Shown here: positions 49,254-58,560 of the stretch, piece after piece
Layout: each line of letters opens with the position of its first letter
Numbering within the stretch: the stretch's first letter is position 1
From: Lachnospiraceae bacterium
Lineage (GTDB): Bacteria > Bacillota > Clostridia > Lachnospirales > Lachnospiraceae
DNA length: 64,000 nucleotides
NCBI GenBank assembly: GCA_902363825.1
Contig: CABJBK010000012.1
Coordinates: forward strand, 39,215 to 103,214
Direction: 5' to 3'
Made by a program: the position numbers and the translations under genes
The notes under the pieces: generated by a model
What the model saw: the letters and a program-made list of their open reading frames with translations, nothing else
What the model was told of the DNA's origin: nothing
Databases searched by the model: none

Positions 49254-50120
49254 TTATTCTGCTTTTCCTACGGAACCGAATAATTCCATCTTCTCTTTTA
49301 CAGTTGCTTTGATTGCTTCTGCACCCGGAGCAAGTAATTTACGAGGATCAAAGCCCTTGCCTTCAAGATCCTTGCCTGCTTCGATGTATTTACGGGTAGC
49401 ATCTGCGAAAGATAACTGGCACTCTGTGTTTACGTTGATCTTTGCAACACCAAGAGAGATTGCTTTCTTGATCATGTCTTCCGGAATACCTGTACCACCG
49501 TGAAGTACTAACGGCATAAGACCTGTCTTCTGCTGAACAGCGTCAAGTGTTTCAAAGCTGAGTCCTGGCCAGTTTGCCGGATATTTACCATGGATGTTAC
49601 CGATACCTGCTGCAAGCATATCTACGCCGAGATCAGCGATTGCTTTACACTCGTTCGGGTCTGCGCACTCACCCATACCAACAACACCGTCTTCTTCTCC
49701 ACCGATAGAACCAACTTCAGCTTCGATAGACATTCCCATTGCATGAGCAACTTTTACAAGTTCTGTTGTCTTTGCAACGTTTTCATCGATTGCGTAGTGG
49801 GAACCGTCGAACATGATGGATGTGAAACCAGCTTTGATGCATTTGTAGCATCCTTCGTAAGTACCATGGTCTAAGTGAAGTGCAACCGGAACAGTGATTC
49901 CGAGTTCTTCGTCCATAGCTTTTACCATTGCTGCAACAGTGCCGAAGCCTGTCATATATTTACCAGCACCTTCTGATACACCCAGGATAACCGGGGACTT
50001 CAGTTCCTGTGCTGTTAAAAGGATGGATTTTGTCCATTCCAGGTTATTGATGTTGAACTGGCCTACTGCATAGTGTCCAGCTTTTGCTTTTTTTAACATT
50101 TCTGCTGCTGATACTAACAT
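49254..50120 (-). CDS. fba: Class II fructose-1,6-bisphosphate aldolase
   Basis: The 288-residue zinc enzyme has the class II motifs HLDHGT (residues 82-87), the SIEAEVGSIGGEEDG loop, GNIHGKYP and the LHGGTGIPEDM phosphate region. It cleaves fructose-1,6-bisphosphate to triose phosphates in glycolysis, acting in the cytoplasm. Its high AGGAGG-type site (GGAGGAAAAGA) suits high expression. It stands 105 bases downstream of the lipid kinase gene and is followed by a terminator region; a promoter of its own in that gap is not clear, only a TATGAT-like -10 box. Confidence 0.95.
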   Translation of the reverse strand: MLVSAAEMLKKAKAGHYAVGQFNINNLEWTKSILLTAQELKSPVILGVSEGAGKYMTGFGTVAAMVKAMDEELGITVPVALHLDHGTYEGCYKCIKAGFTSIMFDGSHYAIDENVAKTTELVKVAHAMGMSIEAEVGSIGGEEDGVVGMGECADPNECKAIADLGVDMLAAGIGNIHGKYPANWPGLSFETLDAVQQKTGLMPLVLHGGTGIPEDMIKKAISLGVAKINVNTECQLSFADATRKYIEAGKDLEGKGFDPRKLLAPGAEAIKATVKEKMELFGSVGKAE

Positions 50121-50225
50121 ATTCTTTTCCTCCGTTTTTTATTTTTATTATTAGGATTCTTCATTTCGGTCTTATCATACCACTCTTTTTGCCAAAAATA
50201 AAGTTAAAAATATAACAATCTCGGA

Positions 50226-51122
50226 TCAGGCTTTATTTTTTACCATGATCTCCAGTGCCTGATGCACATTTTTGACGATGACATTCTTGTGTTCTCCGCC
50301 GAATTCCCCGTCCAAAGTCCACGGGATCACATCCTCCGGCAGGAATTTCACACAGTCGGTCTTAAAAGTATAGATGAGCTCGGAATCATCTTTCAAATTG
50401 GCAAGACAGCCTAAGATCTCATTCCATTCCACCGGATTTTTCGGCATGCGGATCAACGTGACCTCAAAGAGTCCGTCATCCAGAAGCACATTCTTTCCGG
50501 TGAGTTTCTTAAAGCCGCCGACGGACACCGAGTTTGTGATCATTCCATACGCGAATTCATCCTCGATGATATTTCCGTCGTATTCCACGCGCATCTTATA
50601 AGAAGTGATATTGTGCAGCCGTTTCGCGCCTTCCAAAATATAAGCGGCATGTCCGAGCACATTCTTTAATTCCTGGCTTGTCTGGTAAGACACATCGGTA
50701 AACAGACCGAACGCCGCTATGTAGATAAAGGAATCCCCGTTGAAATAGCCGACATCGACCGGGAATTTTCTTCCTTCCACCGCCACATGCGCCGCTTTTA
50801 CGATGTCCTTCGGGATCTTTAGGGAATTGGCAAAATCATTGGTGCTTCCCGCCGGAATATAGCCAAGCGGTACTTTCTTCTCACTCTGCATCATGCCTGT
50901 GACTGCCTCATCCAGAGTGCCGTCACCGCCGCTGCAAATGACCAGGTCATAATTTTTCGCCTCACTTTTTACTTTCTGCATGGCATCTTCGCGATCCTGC
51001 GTCGAGTGGACAGTCACCTCATAGCCTGCCTTGACCATGATGTCGATGACCTCCATCAGCTTGTTCTTTATCTGCCCTTTTCCGGAACACGGATTAAAAA
51101 TAAATAATAACTTCTTTTTCAT
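50226..51122 (-). CDS. YegS/BmrU-type lipid kinase
   Basis: The 298-residue protein has the diacylglycerol-kinase catalytic domain: FIFNPCSGKG (8-17), the nucleotide loop CSGGDGTLDEAV (about 62-73) and IPAGSTNDFANSL (about 89-101). The C-terminal beta-sandwich includes DGLFEVTLIRMP and PWTLDGEFGG. It should phosphorylate diacylglycerol or a related lipid at the membrane. It starts 28 bases after the HPr-like gene and is the last gene of the ftsH run. Confidence 0.9.
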   Translation of the reverse strand: MKKKLLFIFNPCSGKGQIKNKLMEVIDIMVKAGYEVTVHSTQDREDAMQKVKSEAKNYDLVICSGGDGTLDEAVTGMMQSEKKVPLGYIPAGSTNDFANSLKIPKDIVKAAHVAVEGRKFPVDVGYFNGDSFIYIAAFGLFTDVSYQTSQELKNVLGHAAYILEGAKRLHNITSYKMRVEYDGNIIEDEFAYGMITNSVSVGGFKKLTGKNVLLDDGLFEVTLIRMPKNPVEWNEILGCLANLKDDSELIYTFKTDCVKFLPEDVIPWTLDGEFGGEHKNVIVKNVHQALEIMVKNKA

Positions 51123-51150
51123 ACTCCACTGCTTTCTGGTTTTTTCGGTT

Positions 51151-51405
51151 TTATTTTCCGGCCAGGAATTTCTCGATCTCCTCTAAGGCACCAACTTCAT
51201 CCTCACCGTTTGTCTCTATGGTAATGCTGTCCCCGTTCAACAGTCCAAGCGACATCACGCCCATAATGCTTTTTGCGTTGACTCTCTTGTTCTCCACATC
51301 CAGATACACGGAACTGGAAAATTTTGTAGCCGTCTGCACCAGCATTGCAATCGGTCTTGCTTCCAGTCCATCTGCCAATCCAATCGTTACTGATTTCTTG
51401 ATCAT
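51151..51405 (-). CDS. HPr-like protein with Glu at position 15 (Crh-like)
   Basis: The 84-residue protein has the HPr fold but reads DGLEARPIA where HPr has GLHARPA, so residue 15 is Glu and PEP-dependent phosphorylation on His-15 is impossible. The HprK target is kept: Ser-46 in VNAKSIMGVMSL. B. subtilis Crh has Gln at 15 and likewise sits beside the whiA and rapZ homologues, so this is probably a Crh-type regulatory protein for catabolite control, phosphorylated by the HprK encoded about 4 kb upstream. The Glu may mimic phosphohistidine, which is inference. GGAGG precedes the ATG. Confidence 0.9.
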   Translation of the reverse strand: MIKKSVTIGLADGLEARPIAMLVQTATKFSSSVYLDVENKRVNAKSIMGVMSLGLLNGDSITIETNGEDEVGALEEIEKFLAGK

Positions 51406-51430
51406 TTTTTTCCTCCTCTAAAACACGGCG

Positions 51431-52372
51431 CTAAAGCTCGCCTTTCAGTTTTCCTGCAATCTCCGCGATCTTTCTCAGTCTGTGGTTTACACCGGACTTT
51501 CCGACCGGTGGCTGCAGGCAGGTTCCAAGCTCCTTTAAAGCTGCATCCGGGTACTTCAACCGCACTTCCGCGATTTCCCGCAAATTTTCCGGCAGGCTGT
51601 CAAGCCCCGCCCTTTCTTCTATATAATGTATGTCCTCAATCTGTCTGACTGCGGCACTTACGGTCTTGTTGATATTGGCAGTTTCACAGTTCACCTGACG
51701 GTTCACGGAATTGCGCATCTCCTTGATGATCCGGACATTTTCCAGATTCATGAGCGCCACATGGGCTTCCATGACGTTTAAAATGTCTACGATCTGCGCA
51801 CCCTCTTTTATGTAAACCACATGGTTTTTCTTCCGCGCAACGATCTTTGCGTCAAAATCAAACTCGTTGATCAGATCCCGCAGCTGCTCTGCCTTGGGCT
51901 CCGAGGTACACACGATCTCAAAGTGATAAGATTTCTCAGGATCACTCATCGAACCGGCGGAAAGAAACGCTCCCCGGATAAATGCCCGCTTGCAGCAGAT
52001 ATTCTGTATCAAAAGTCCGTTGACCAGTCCGCCCTGTGTCCCACCGGACGTGCCGGTCATCTTTAAGGCCGCCAGTATCTTCTCGATCTCGTCTGGTTTA
52101 TCTGTGGAAATAACATAGATATGATTGTGCCCCATACCGTTTCCGGTGCGCACATCAATATCCGTACTTATATTAAAAGTTTTTTTTATCAAAGTAAAGC
52201 ATTTTCTTGCAAGCGGAGCATTTTCCGTTGTGATCTCAAGCACCGTTTTTCCGTTTTTCTGTTCGATCCTGCCGTCAAATCCCATGATCGCAGCAAGCTC
52301 CGCGATCCGGCAGTGTCTGCTTTTGCTGATCTGCTTTGCAAGTTCATCCTTTACTTCACCTGAAAATGACAT
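51431..52372 (-). CDS. whiA: WhiA sporulation/cell-division regulator
   Basis: The 313-residue protein begins MSFSGEVKDELAKQISKSRHC and has the two LAGLIDADG-homing-like repeats (about 10-210), with GAFLSAGSMSDPEKSYHFEI, and a C-terminal helix-turn-helix with GTCLQPPVGKSGVNHRLRKIAEIA. WhiA binds DNA and affects chromosome segregation and division in Firmicutes. It starts nine bases after the rapZ stop. The rapZ-whiA-HPr order is conserved in Firmicutes, where yvcK often stands between; here yvcK is missing. Confidence 0.95.
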   Translation of the reverse strand: MSFSGEVKDELAKQISKSRHCRIAELAAIMGFDGRIEQKNGKTVLEITTENAPLARKCFTLIKKTFNISTDIDVRTGNGMGHNHIYVISTDKPDEIEKILAALKMTGTSGGTQGGLVNGLLIQNICCKRAFIRGAFLSAGSMSDPEKSYHFEIVCTSEPKAEQLRDLINEFDFDAKIVARKKNHVVYIKEGAQIVDILNVMEAHVALMNLENVRIIKEMRNSVNRQVNCETANINKTVSAAVRQIEDIHYIEERAGLDSLPENLREIAEVRLKYPDAALKELGTCLQPPVGKSGVNHRLRKIAEIAGKLKGEL

Positions 52373-52381
52373 AATTCTCCT

Positions 52382-53254
52382 CTATTTGCGCTTTGCGTCT
52401 TTGTCAATGTCGCGATGCTCGATCTTAAGCCCGTACTCCTTGTTCTTTTCAAGCCGCTTGTAAAGTTCATTGGCAAGCGTCACGGAGCGGTGCTTTCCGC
52501 CTGTACAGCCGACACTGATCACAAGCTGGTTTTTTCCCTCAATGATATAATTCGGGATCAGGAAATTCACCATATCTTCCAGTTTATCCAGAAAATCATG
52601 CGCTTCGTCAAACTGCAGCACATAATCCTGTATCTCCTTGTCATTTCCGTTTTTGTAGCGGAGTCCCTCCACATAGTACGGATTTGGCAGGAAACGCACG
52701 TCAAATACCAGATCGGAATCCGCCGGGATCCCGTACTTAAAGCCAAAGGAGAGGATCGTGACAAACAGGTTTTTGTAGTCCTGGTTCTGTTCAAAGATCT
52801 TGCTGATCTCCGCTTTCAGTTCCCTGGTCAGAAGCTGGCTTGTATCAATGATGTAATCCGCACGCTTCTTTAAAAAGGCAAGTTTCTCGCGCTCTAACAG
52901 GATGCCCTTGTCCACACGCTCGCCGCCGGCAAGCGGATGGTTTCTTCTGGTTTCCTTGTAACGCTTGACCAGCACGGAATCCTCCGCATCCAAAAACAGG
53001 ATCTCAAAGTTCTTTCCCTCGCTCTTTAACTGGTCTAATACTTCATTTACCTCATCTAATGCCTGTCCGGAACGGATATCGATCCCGACTGCCACTTTCT
53101 GAAGCTCCGAATCACGCAGATCCGCAAGCTCCACGAATTTTTCGATCAGCGCGATCGGCAGATTATCGACACAGTAAAACCCGATGTCCTCCATCATTTT
53201 CAGTGCAGTACTCTTTCCTGCACCAGACATACCTGTTAAAATAACAAACTTCAC
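52382..53254 (-). CDS. rapZ: RapZ/YvcJ nucleotide-binding RNase adapter protein
   Basis: The 290-residue protein has Walker A GMSGAGKS (8-15), a Walker B-like VGIDIRSG region and the C-terminal domain with SVGCTGGKHRSV (about 247-258). RapZ directs RNase E to GlmZ in E. coli; Firmicutes homologues such as YvcJ hydrolyse nucleotides and affect competence, so the exact role here is unknown. It starts 15 bases after the murB stop and is followed by whiA. Confidence 0.94.
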   Translation of the reverse strand: MKFVILTGMSGAGKSTALKMMEDIGFYCVDNLPIALIEKFVELADLRDSELQKVAVGIDIRSGQALDEVNEVLDQLKSEGKNFEILFLDAEDSVLVKRYKETRRNHPLAGGERVDKGILLEREKLAFLKKRADYIIDTSQLLTRELKAEISKIFEQNQDYKNLFVTILSFGFKYGIPADSDLVFDVRFLPNPYYVEGLRYKNGNDKEIQDYVLQFDEAHDFLDKLEDMVNFLIPNYIIEGKNQLVISVGCTGGKHRSVTLANELYKRLEKNKEYGLKIEHRDIDKDAKRK

Positions 53255-53269
53255 GACTGTTCCCTCCTG

Positions 53270-54181
53270 CTAGAACTCTCCGACTTTCTTTACTTCCGGC
53301 TCCAACGTCACTGCATACTTTTCTTTTACGATCCTTGTCACTTCATCCATCAGCGCACAGATATCCGCCGCGGTGGCATTTCCTTTATTGATCACAAAAC
53401 CGCAGTGTTTTTCCGATACTGCCGCACCGCCCACGGAAAATCCGCGGAGCCCTGCATCCATGATCAGTTTCCCCGCAAAGTATCCCTCCGGCCGCTTAAA
53501 GGTACTGCCGGCGCTCGGATATTCCAACGGCTGTTTTTCGATCCGCTTCTTTTTCAGTTCTTCCATGCGCTCTGTGATCTGATCCGGATCTTTTTCGCGT
53601 GTAAGCAAAAGTTCTCCATCGATGACCAGATAGCCGCGCTCCGGTATCACGCTGTGGCGGTAGGAGAGATCCAGCTCTTCCTTACTTAGCGTAAGTATCT
53701 CTCCATCCTCACTTATCACGCGGACGGATACGATCACATCCTTCATCTCGCCGCCATACGCTCCTGCGTTCATGACAACCGCGCCGCCGAATGTTCCGGG
53801 GATGCCCGAAGCAAATTCCAGACCGGTAAGTCCCGCCTTTGCCGCCTGCTGTGCCGCCGCCGCAAGGGTCACTCCCGCTTCCAGAAAAATCTTTTCTCCA
53901 TCCACGCGGATGCCGCGCATCCCGAAACCAATGCAGATGACCACGCCCCGGATGCCCTGATCGCCAACCAGAAGATTGCTGCCGTTTCCGATCACCGTGA
54001 CCGGCATCTGTTCTTCCCTGCATACGGAAAGCACTGCGGGAAGCTCCTCCGCCGACGGCGTAAGGAAAATATCTGCCGGGCCTCCGACACGGAAGGTCGT
54101 ATGATTTTTCATCGGCTCATTCTGCCGTATCCTGTCTTTTGTCAGTATCTGTTCGAGTCTGGTTATGATTTCCTGCTTCAA
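53270..54181 (-). CDS. murB: UDP-N-acetylenolpyruvoylglucosamine reductase
   Basis: The 303-residue FAD enzyme begins MKQEIITRLEQIL, with FAD-binding VIGNGSNLLV (about 61-70), GIPGTFGGAVVMNAGAYGGE and the catalytic Ser in YPSAGSTFKRP (about 219-229). A Glu in the C-terminal TLEPEVKKVG completes the site. It reduces UDP-GlcNAc-enolpyruvate to UDP-MurNAc with NADPH, the second committed step of peptidoglycan synthesis. It lies between the M18 peptidase and rapZ genes. Confidence 0.96.
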   Translation of the reverse strand: MKQEIITRLEQILTKDRIRQNEPMKNHTTFRVGGPADIFLTPSAEELPAVLSVCREEQMPVTVIGNGSNLLVGDQGIRGVVICIGFGMRGIRVDGEKIFLEAGVTLAAAAQQAAKAGLTGLEFASGIPGTFGGAVVMNAGAYGGEMKDVIVSVRVISEDGEILTLSKEELDLSYRHSVIPERGYLVIDGELLLTREKDPDQITERMEELKKKRIEKQPLEYPSAGSTFKRPEGYFAGKLIMDAGLRGFSVGGAAVSEKHCGFVINKGNATAADICALMDEVTRIVKEKYAVTLEPEVKKVGEF

Positions 54182-54226
54182 TTTCTTTCCCTCAAATTCC
54201 GGCAGCGATCTTAAGACGCGCCTGTT

Positions 54227-55627
54227 TTATGCTTCCTTTAAAAACGCAATGTAACCTTTATATGCTTCATACAGATCGGCTTTGTTTATGATCTCCCACG
54301 GCGCATGCATGTTTAATACCGGCACACCGCTGTCGATGACCTGCATTCCGTAGTTCGCGAGAATATACGCAATGGTTCCGCCGCCTCCCTGATCTACTTT
54401 TCCAAGTTCCGCTGTCTGGAAAAATACATGATTGTTATCCATGATCTTCCGCATCTGGCTCATATATTCCGCATTCGCGTCATTGGAACCGGCTTTTCCT
54501 CTGGATCCGGTGTATTTGTTAAATACGATCCCCTTACCAAAATATGCGGCGTTTTTCTTATCCATGACAGACGGGAAATTCGGATCAAACGCAGCGCTCA
54601 CATCGGAAGACACCACTTTGGAATTCTGCAGCGCTCTCCTTAAAGAAAGCTCGCTGTAAGTTCCGGTAAGGTTTAACACCTCTGCCACCGCATTCTCAAA
54701 GCAGCGTGACTGCATGCCGGTCGCGCCGACGCTTCCGATCTCTTCCTTGTCCACCAGAAGGCACACGCTGGTTCTCTCCGGTTTGTCCATGTTTAAGATT
54801 GCTTCAAAGGACGGATATGCGCACACACGGTCATCATGTCCATAGCCCATGATCATGCTGCGGTCAAATCCGTAATCTCTGGCTGCGCCCGCCGGTACTA
54901 TTTCGATCTCTGCGGAGAGAAAATCTTCCTCGCATACCCCGTAAGTCTCTTCCAGTATCCGGAGCACATTTGCCTTGACTGCATCCTTTGCCTGCTCTTT
55001 TTCTTTTTCATCGTCTGACGGAAGCGGGATGCTGCCGATCAAAAGGTCTAAGTTCTCCCCTTCGATCACTTTGGCGCCTTTTTTCTCCATCTGTTCCCCG
55101 GAAAGGTGGATCAAAAGATCGCTGACACCAAATACCGGATCTTCCGGTTTGTCACCGATGCTCACCTTTACGGTCGTACCGTCTTTTTTCGCGATCACGC
55201 CGTGCAGTGCCAGCGGCAGTGTTACCCACTGATATTTCTTGATGCCGCCATAATAATGGGTATCCAGCATGGCAAGACCGGTATCCTCATAGAGCGGATT
55301 CTGTTTGATATCCATACGCGGGGAGTCAATGTGCGCGCCCAGAATATTCATACCGTTTTCCAGGTTTTCGTTTCCGACGACAAACATCGCAAGCCATTTC
55401 CCCATGTTATTGACGTAAACCCGGTCGCCTGCCCTTAATGTCTTTCCTGTCTTTATGGCATCCGCCAGATTCAAAAATCCTGCTTTTTCGGCGCGCGCGA
55501 CAAATTCCGTCACGCACTCACGCTCTGTTTTGCATTCAGAGATAAATTTGCGGTATCCTTCCGCAAACTCATATACCTTTGTCATATCCTCTTTGGAATA
55601 ATCTTCCCATGCCAGTTTTCTTTCCAT
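54227..55627 (-). CDS. M18-family aminopeptidase
   Basis: The 466-residue protein has the dinuclear-zinc motifs of M18 aspartyl aminopeptidases: GAHIDSPRMD (about 95-104), MGYGHDDRVCAYPSFE and DKEEIGSVGATG, then the C-terminal METAL-binding HAPWEI. It removes N-terminal Asp or Glu, or other residues, from peptides in the cytoplasm. GAGGAAATT precedes ATG 55627. It starts 29 bases after the hprK stop. Such a peptidase inside the hprK-murB run is usual in Lachnospiraceae as far as I recall. Confidence 0.9.
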   Translation of the reverse strand: MERKLAWEDYSKEDMTKVYEFAEGYRKFISECKTERECVTEFVARAEKAGFLNLADAIKTGKTLRAGDRVYVNNMGKWLAMFVVGNENLENGMNILGAHIDSPRMDIKQNPLYEDTGLAMLDTHYYGGIKKYQWVTLPLALHGVIAKKDGTTVKVSIGDKPEDPVFGVSDLLIHLSGEQMEKKGAKVIEGENLDLLIGSIPLPSDDEKEKEQAKDAVKANVLRILEETYGVCEEDFLSAEIEIVPAGAARDYGFDRSMIMGYGHDDRVCAYPSFEAILNMDKPERTSVCLLVDKEEIGSVGATGMQSRCFENAVAEVLNLTGTYSELSLRRALQNSKVVSSDVSAAFDPNFPSVMDKKNAAYFGKGIVFNKYTGSRGKAGSNDANAEYMSQMRKIMDNNHVFFQTAELGKVDQGGGGTIAYILANYGMQVIDSGVPVLNMHAPWEIINKADLYEAYKGYIAFLKEA

Positions 55628-55656
55628 AATTTCCTCAAACCTCGGTTCTTTTTGTT

Positions 55657-56595
55657 TTATTCTTCGCTGTCATTATCTTTATTTATATTTGCCTGCACAC
55701 GGCGGTATAATTCCTGCGCCGCGTTGTATCCCATCTTTTTCTGTCTGTGGTTGACTGCTGCTGTCTCGCAGATAACCGCCAGATTTCGTCCCGGACGGAT
55801 CGGCAGAGAATGACATGCCACTTTATTTCCAAGGTATTCGATATACTCCTCTTCCAGTCCCAGGCGGTCATAGTCATTGTCTTTCTTCCAGTCTTCCAGC
55901 TTGATAACGAGATCGATGTTCTGTTTCTCCTTGACACACTCAACACCATAGAGTGTCTTGACATCGATGATTCCGATTCCGCGCAGTTCGATAAAATATC
56001 TCGTGATGTCCGGTGAAGTTCCGACCAGTGTATGCTCGTTGATCTTCCGGATCTCTACCACGTCATCCGTTACCAGACGGTGCCCTCTGCGGATCAGTTC
56101 CAGCGCTGCCTCACTCTTTCCGATTCCGCTCTCACCTGTGATGAGAACGCCTTCGCCGTAAACATCAACCAGTACGCCGTGGATCGTAATGCACGGAGCC
56201 AGCTCCTCGCTCAATGTGTGGATCAGCTCTGCCATAAATTCAGAAGTGGAACGTCCCGTTCCGAATACAGGAACCCCATTTTCCTGTGCGATGCGTAAAA
56301 ACTCCTCATCCGGTTCCAGATCACGGCAGAAGATCACACAAGGGATCTCATATTTCAAAAACTGATTGTAGATATCAATTTTTTTGTCATGCTCCAGCTG
56401 CTGCAGATATGTGTATTCTACATTTCCGATGATCTGCACTCTCTTCTCCTCGAAATGTTCAAAATACCCGCTGAGCTGCAGTGCAGGACGGTTTACATCC
56501 GACAACACGATCCGATGTCCCGTAAGATCCATTCCTTCCGTCAGTTTCTTTAATTCCAGTTTTTTTACGATTTTCTCGATTGCTACACCTTCCAT
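55657..56595 (-). CDS. hprK: HPr kinase/phosphorylase
   Basis: The 312-residue protein has the N-terminal DRTGG-type domain (1-130) and the C-terminal kinase with the conserved His-139 in ITIHGVLVD, Walker A GESGIGKS (154-161), TDDVVEI (176-182) and the IELRGIGIIDV signature. It phosphorylates Ser-46 of HPr and Crh proteins with ATP or pyrophosphate in response to glycolytic intermediates and reverses the reaction at high phosphate. It lies 78 bases after uvrC and about 4 kb upstream of the HPr-like gene, its likely substrate, in one gene run. Confidence 0.96.
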   Translation of the reverse strand: MEGVAIEKIVKKLELKKLTEGMDLTGHRIVLSDVNRPALQLSGYFEHFEEKRVQIIGNVEYTYLQQLEHDKKIDIYNQFLKYEIPCVIFCRDLEPDEEFLRIAQENGVPVFGTGRSTSEFMAELIHTLSEELAPCITIHGVLVDVYGEGVLITGESGIGKSEAALELIRRGHRLVTDDVVEIRKINEHTLVGTSPDITRYFIELRGIGIIDVKTLYGVECVKEKQNIDLVIKLEDWKKDNDYDRLGLEEEYIEYLGNKVACHSLPIRPGRNLAVICETAAVNHRQKKMGYNAAQELYRRVQANINKDNDSEE

Positions 56596-56673
56596 AGCTT
56601 TACCGCTCCTTTATCTTGAAATTATAGTTCTGATACTGCCCTTAGTTTAGCATAGAAACCCCTGTGCTTCAAC

Positions 56674-58560
56674 TTATTTCGCTTCCGGATCCGTTTCCGG
56701 CTTCTTATGGAAAAACGCATATACCGCCTCTGCCGCGCGCTCGTTCATGGACTCCGTCTCTTTTAACTCCTCCACCGACGCTTCCCGGATCCGTTCCACC
56801 GACTGAAACCGGCGCATCAGTGCCTTTCGCCGCGTCTCACCGATTCCTTCTATGTCGTCCAGCACCGAATGTACCTGCACCTTGCTGCGCAGGGATCTGT
56901 GGTATTCAATGGCAAACCGGTGCGCTTCGTCCTGGATCCTCGTGATCAGCTTAAATCCCTCACTCGTCCGCTCGATCGGGATCTCCACGTTATTATAGTA
57001 TAACCCGCGCGTCCGGTGATTATCATCCTTTACCATACCGCAGACAGGAATATTAAGATGCAGCTCGGAAAGTACGGAAAGCGCGATATTGACCTGACCC
57101 TTTCCACCGTCCATCATGATCAGATCCGGGAATCTGGTAAAGCTTCCAAACTCCTCATCCATCTGTTTTTCCTGCAGTTCTTTCTTTTCCTCTATTCCAT
57201 GTAAAAAACGTCTGGTTAGGACTTCATGCATGGAAGCGTAATCATCCGGCCCCTGGATCGTCTTTAAGCGGAATTTCCGGTAATCGCTTCTGCATGGTTT
57301 TCCCTTCTCATACACGATCATGGATCCTACGGTCTGGAATCCGCTGATGTTTGATATATCGTATGCTTCGATGCGGTTCAGTCCCTGCATATCGAGCAGC
57401 TTCTCAATCTCCTTTAACGCTCCGATCGTTCTGCCCTCTTCCCGCTTGATCCGCTCTCTGTCCTGGCTCAATACCAGCTCTGCATTCTTTTTCGCAAGTT
57501 CGACGAGCTTTTCTTTCATGCCCTTTTGCGGCACACGGATGTATACACGCGCGCCGCGCTTTGCGGACAGCCATTCCTCGATGACCGGTATATCCTCGAT
57601 CTCCGCAGACAGCATGATCTCCTTCGGCAGAAACGGTGTGCCGGAATAGAACTGCTTCACAAAAGTCGTGAGTACCTGACCCTCACTGTCCTCCGCCGCG
57701 ACACGCACATAAAAATGTTCCCGCCCGATCAGCTTTCCGCCGCGGATAAAAAAAACCTGTACCACCGCGTCCCGCTCGTCATTGGCAAGCGCTATGATGT
57801 CCTTGTCCTCTCCGTCAAAGCTCGTGATCTTCTGCTTCTGCGCGATCTGCTTTACGCTGTTTAACAGTTCCCGGTATTCGATCGCGCGTTCAAATTCCAT
57901 CTGATCCGATGCCTGCATCATCCTTGTTTCGAGATCCTTTAAGACCGGCTGATAATTTCCGTTCAAAAAGGAAAGTACCATGTCGATCGACTTGCGGTAT
58001 TCCTCTTTGCTGATATAACCCTGGCACGGTGCGTTGCACTTCTTGATGTGATAGTTGAGACACGGACGATCCTTTCCGATGTCTTTTGGCAGATTCCGGC
58101 TGCAGGTGCGGATCTGGTACATCTTCTGGATCAGTTCGATCGTATCTTTCACGGCTCCCGCGCTGGTATACGGTCCGAAATACTTTGACTTGTCTTTCCT
58201 TATCAGACGTGAAAAGAGGACTCTTGGAAAATCTTCTCCAAGAGTCACCTTGATGTAAGGGTACGTCTTATCATCCCTTAACATGGTATTATATTTTGGC
58301 CGGTGCTCCTTGATCAGATTGCATTCCAACACCAGTGCCTCTAATTCAGAGTCCGTAATGATGTACTCAAAGCGCCGGATCTGCGTCACCATCTTCGCTT
58401 TCTTCGGACCTTCATCATGACTCGGGCGGAAATACTGCCTCACCCGGTTCTTTAAATTTACCGCCTTACCTACATAGATGATCTCATCCGCGGCATCATG
58501 CATAATATAAACTCCCGGTTTATCCGGGAGTTTTTTTAATTCCTGTTCAATGTCAAACAT
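56674..58560 (-). CDS. uvrC: UvrABC excinuclease subunit C
   Basis: The 628-residue protein has the GIY-YIG domain (about 12-95, with PGVYIMHD and IIYVGKA), a UVR motif in the middle (about 200-240), the UvrC_RNaseH-like endonuclease (about 370-530, with [10 protein letters not shown] and MMDGGKGQV) and two C-terminal helix-hairpin-helices with [10 protein letters not shown]. It makes both incisions in nucleotide excision repair. Its ATG overlaps the ftsH stop (TAATG), so translation is coupled. The C-terminal end is a short charged tail. Confidence 0.97.
   Translation of the reverse strand: MFDIEQELKKLPDKPGVYIMHDAADEIIYVGKAVNLKNRVRQYFRPSHDEGPKKAKMVTQIRRFEYIITDSELEALVLECNLIKEHRPKYNTMLRDDKTYPYIKVTLGEDFPRVLFSRLIRKDKSKYFGPYTSAGAVKDTIELIQKMYQIRTCSRNLPKDIGKDRPCLNYHIKKCNAPCQGYISKEEYRKSIDMVLSFLNGNYQPVLKDLETRMMQASDQMEFERAIEYRELLNSVKQIAQKQKITSFDGEDKDIIALANDERDAVVQVFFIRGGKLIGREHFYVRVAAEDSEGQVLTTFVKQFYSGTPFLPKEIMLSAEIEDIPVIEEWLSAKRGARVYIRVPQKGMKEKLVELAKKNAELVLSQDRERIKREEGRTIGALKEIEKLLDMQGLNRIEAYDISNISGFQTVGSMIVYEKGKPCRSDYRKFRLKTIQGPDDYASMHEVLTRRFLHGIEEKKELQEKQMDEEFGSFTRFPDLIMMDGGKGQVNIALSVLSELHLNIPVCGMVKDDNHRTRGLYYNNVEIPIERTSEGFKLITRIQDEAHRFAIEYHRSLRSKVQVHSVLDDIEGIGETRRKALMRRFQSVERIREASVEELKETESMNERAAEAVYAFFHKKPETDPEAK

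Noticed and set aside
58511..58540. Strong hairpin with a T run near the uvrC start
   Set aside because: It is within codons 7-16 of uvrC and the T run is on the non-coding strand, so it is probably coincidental.
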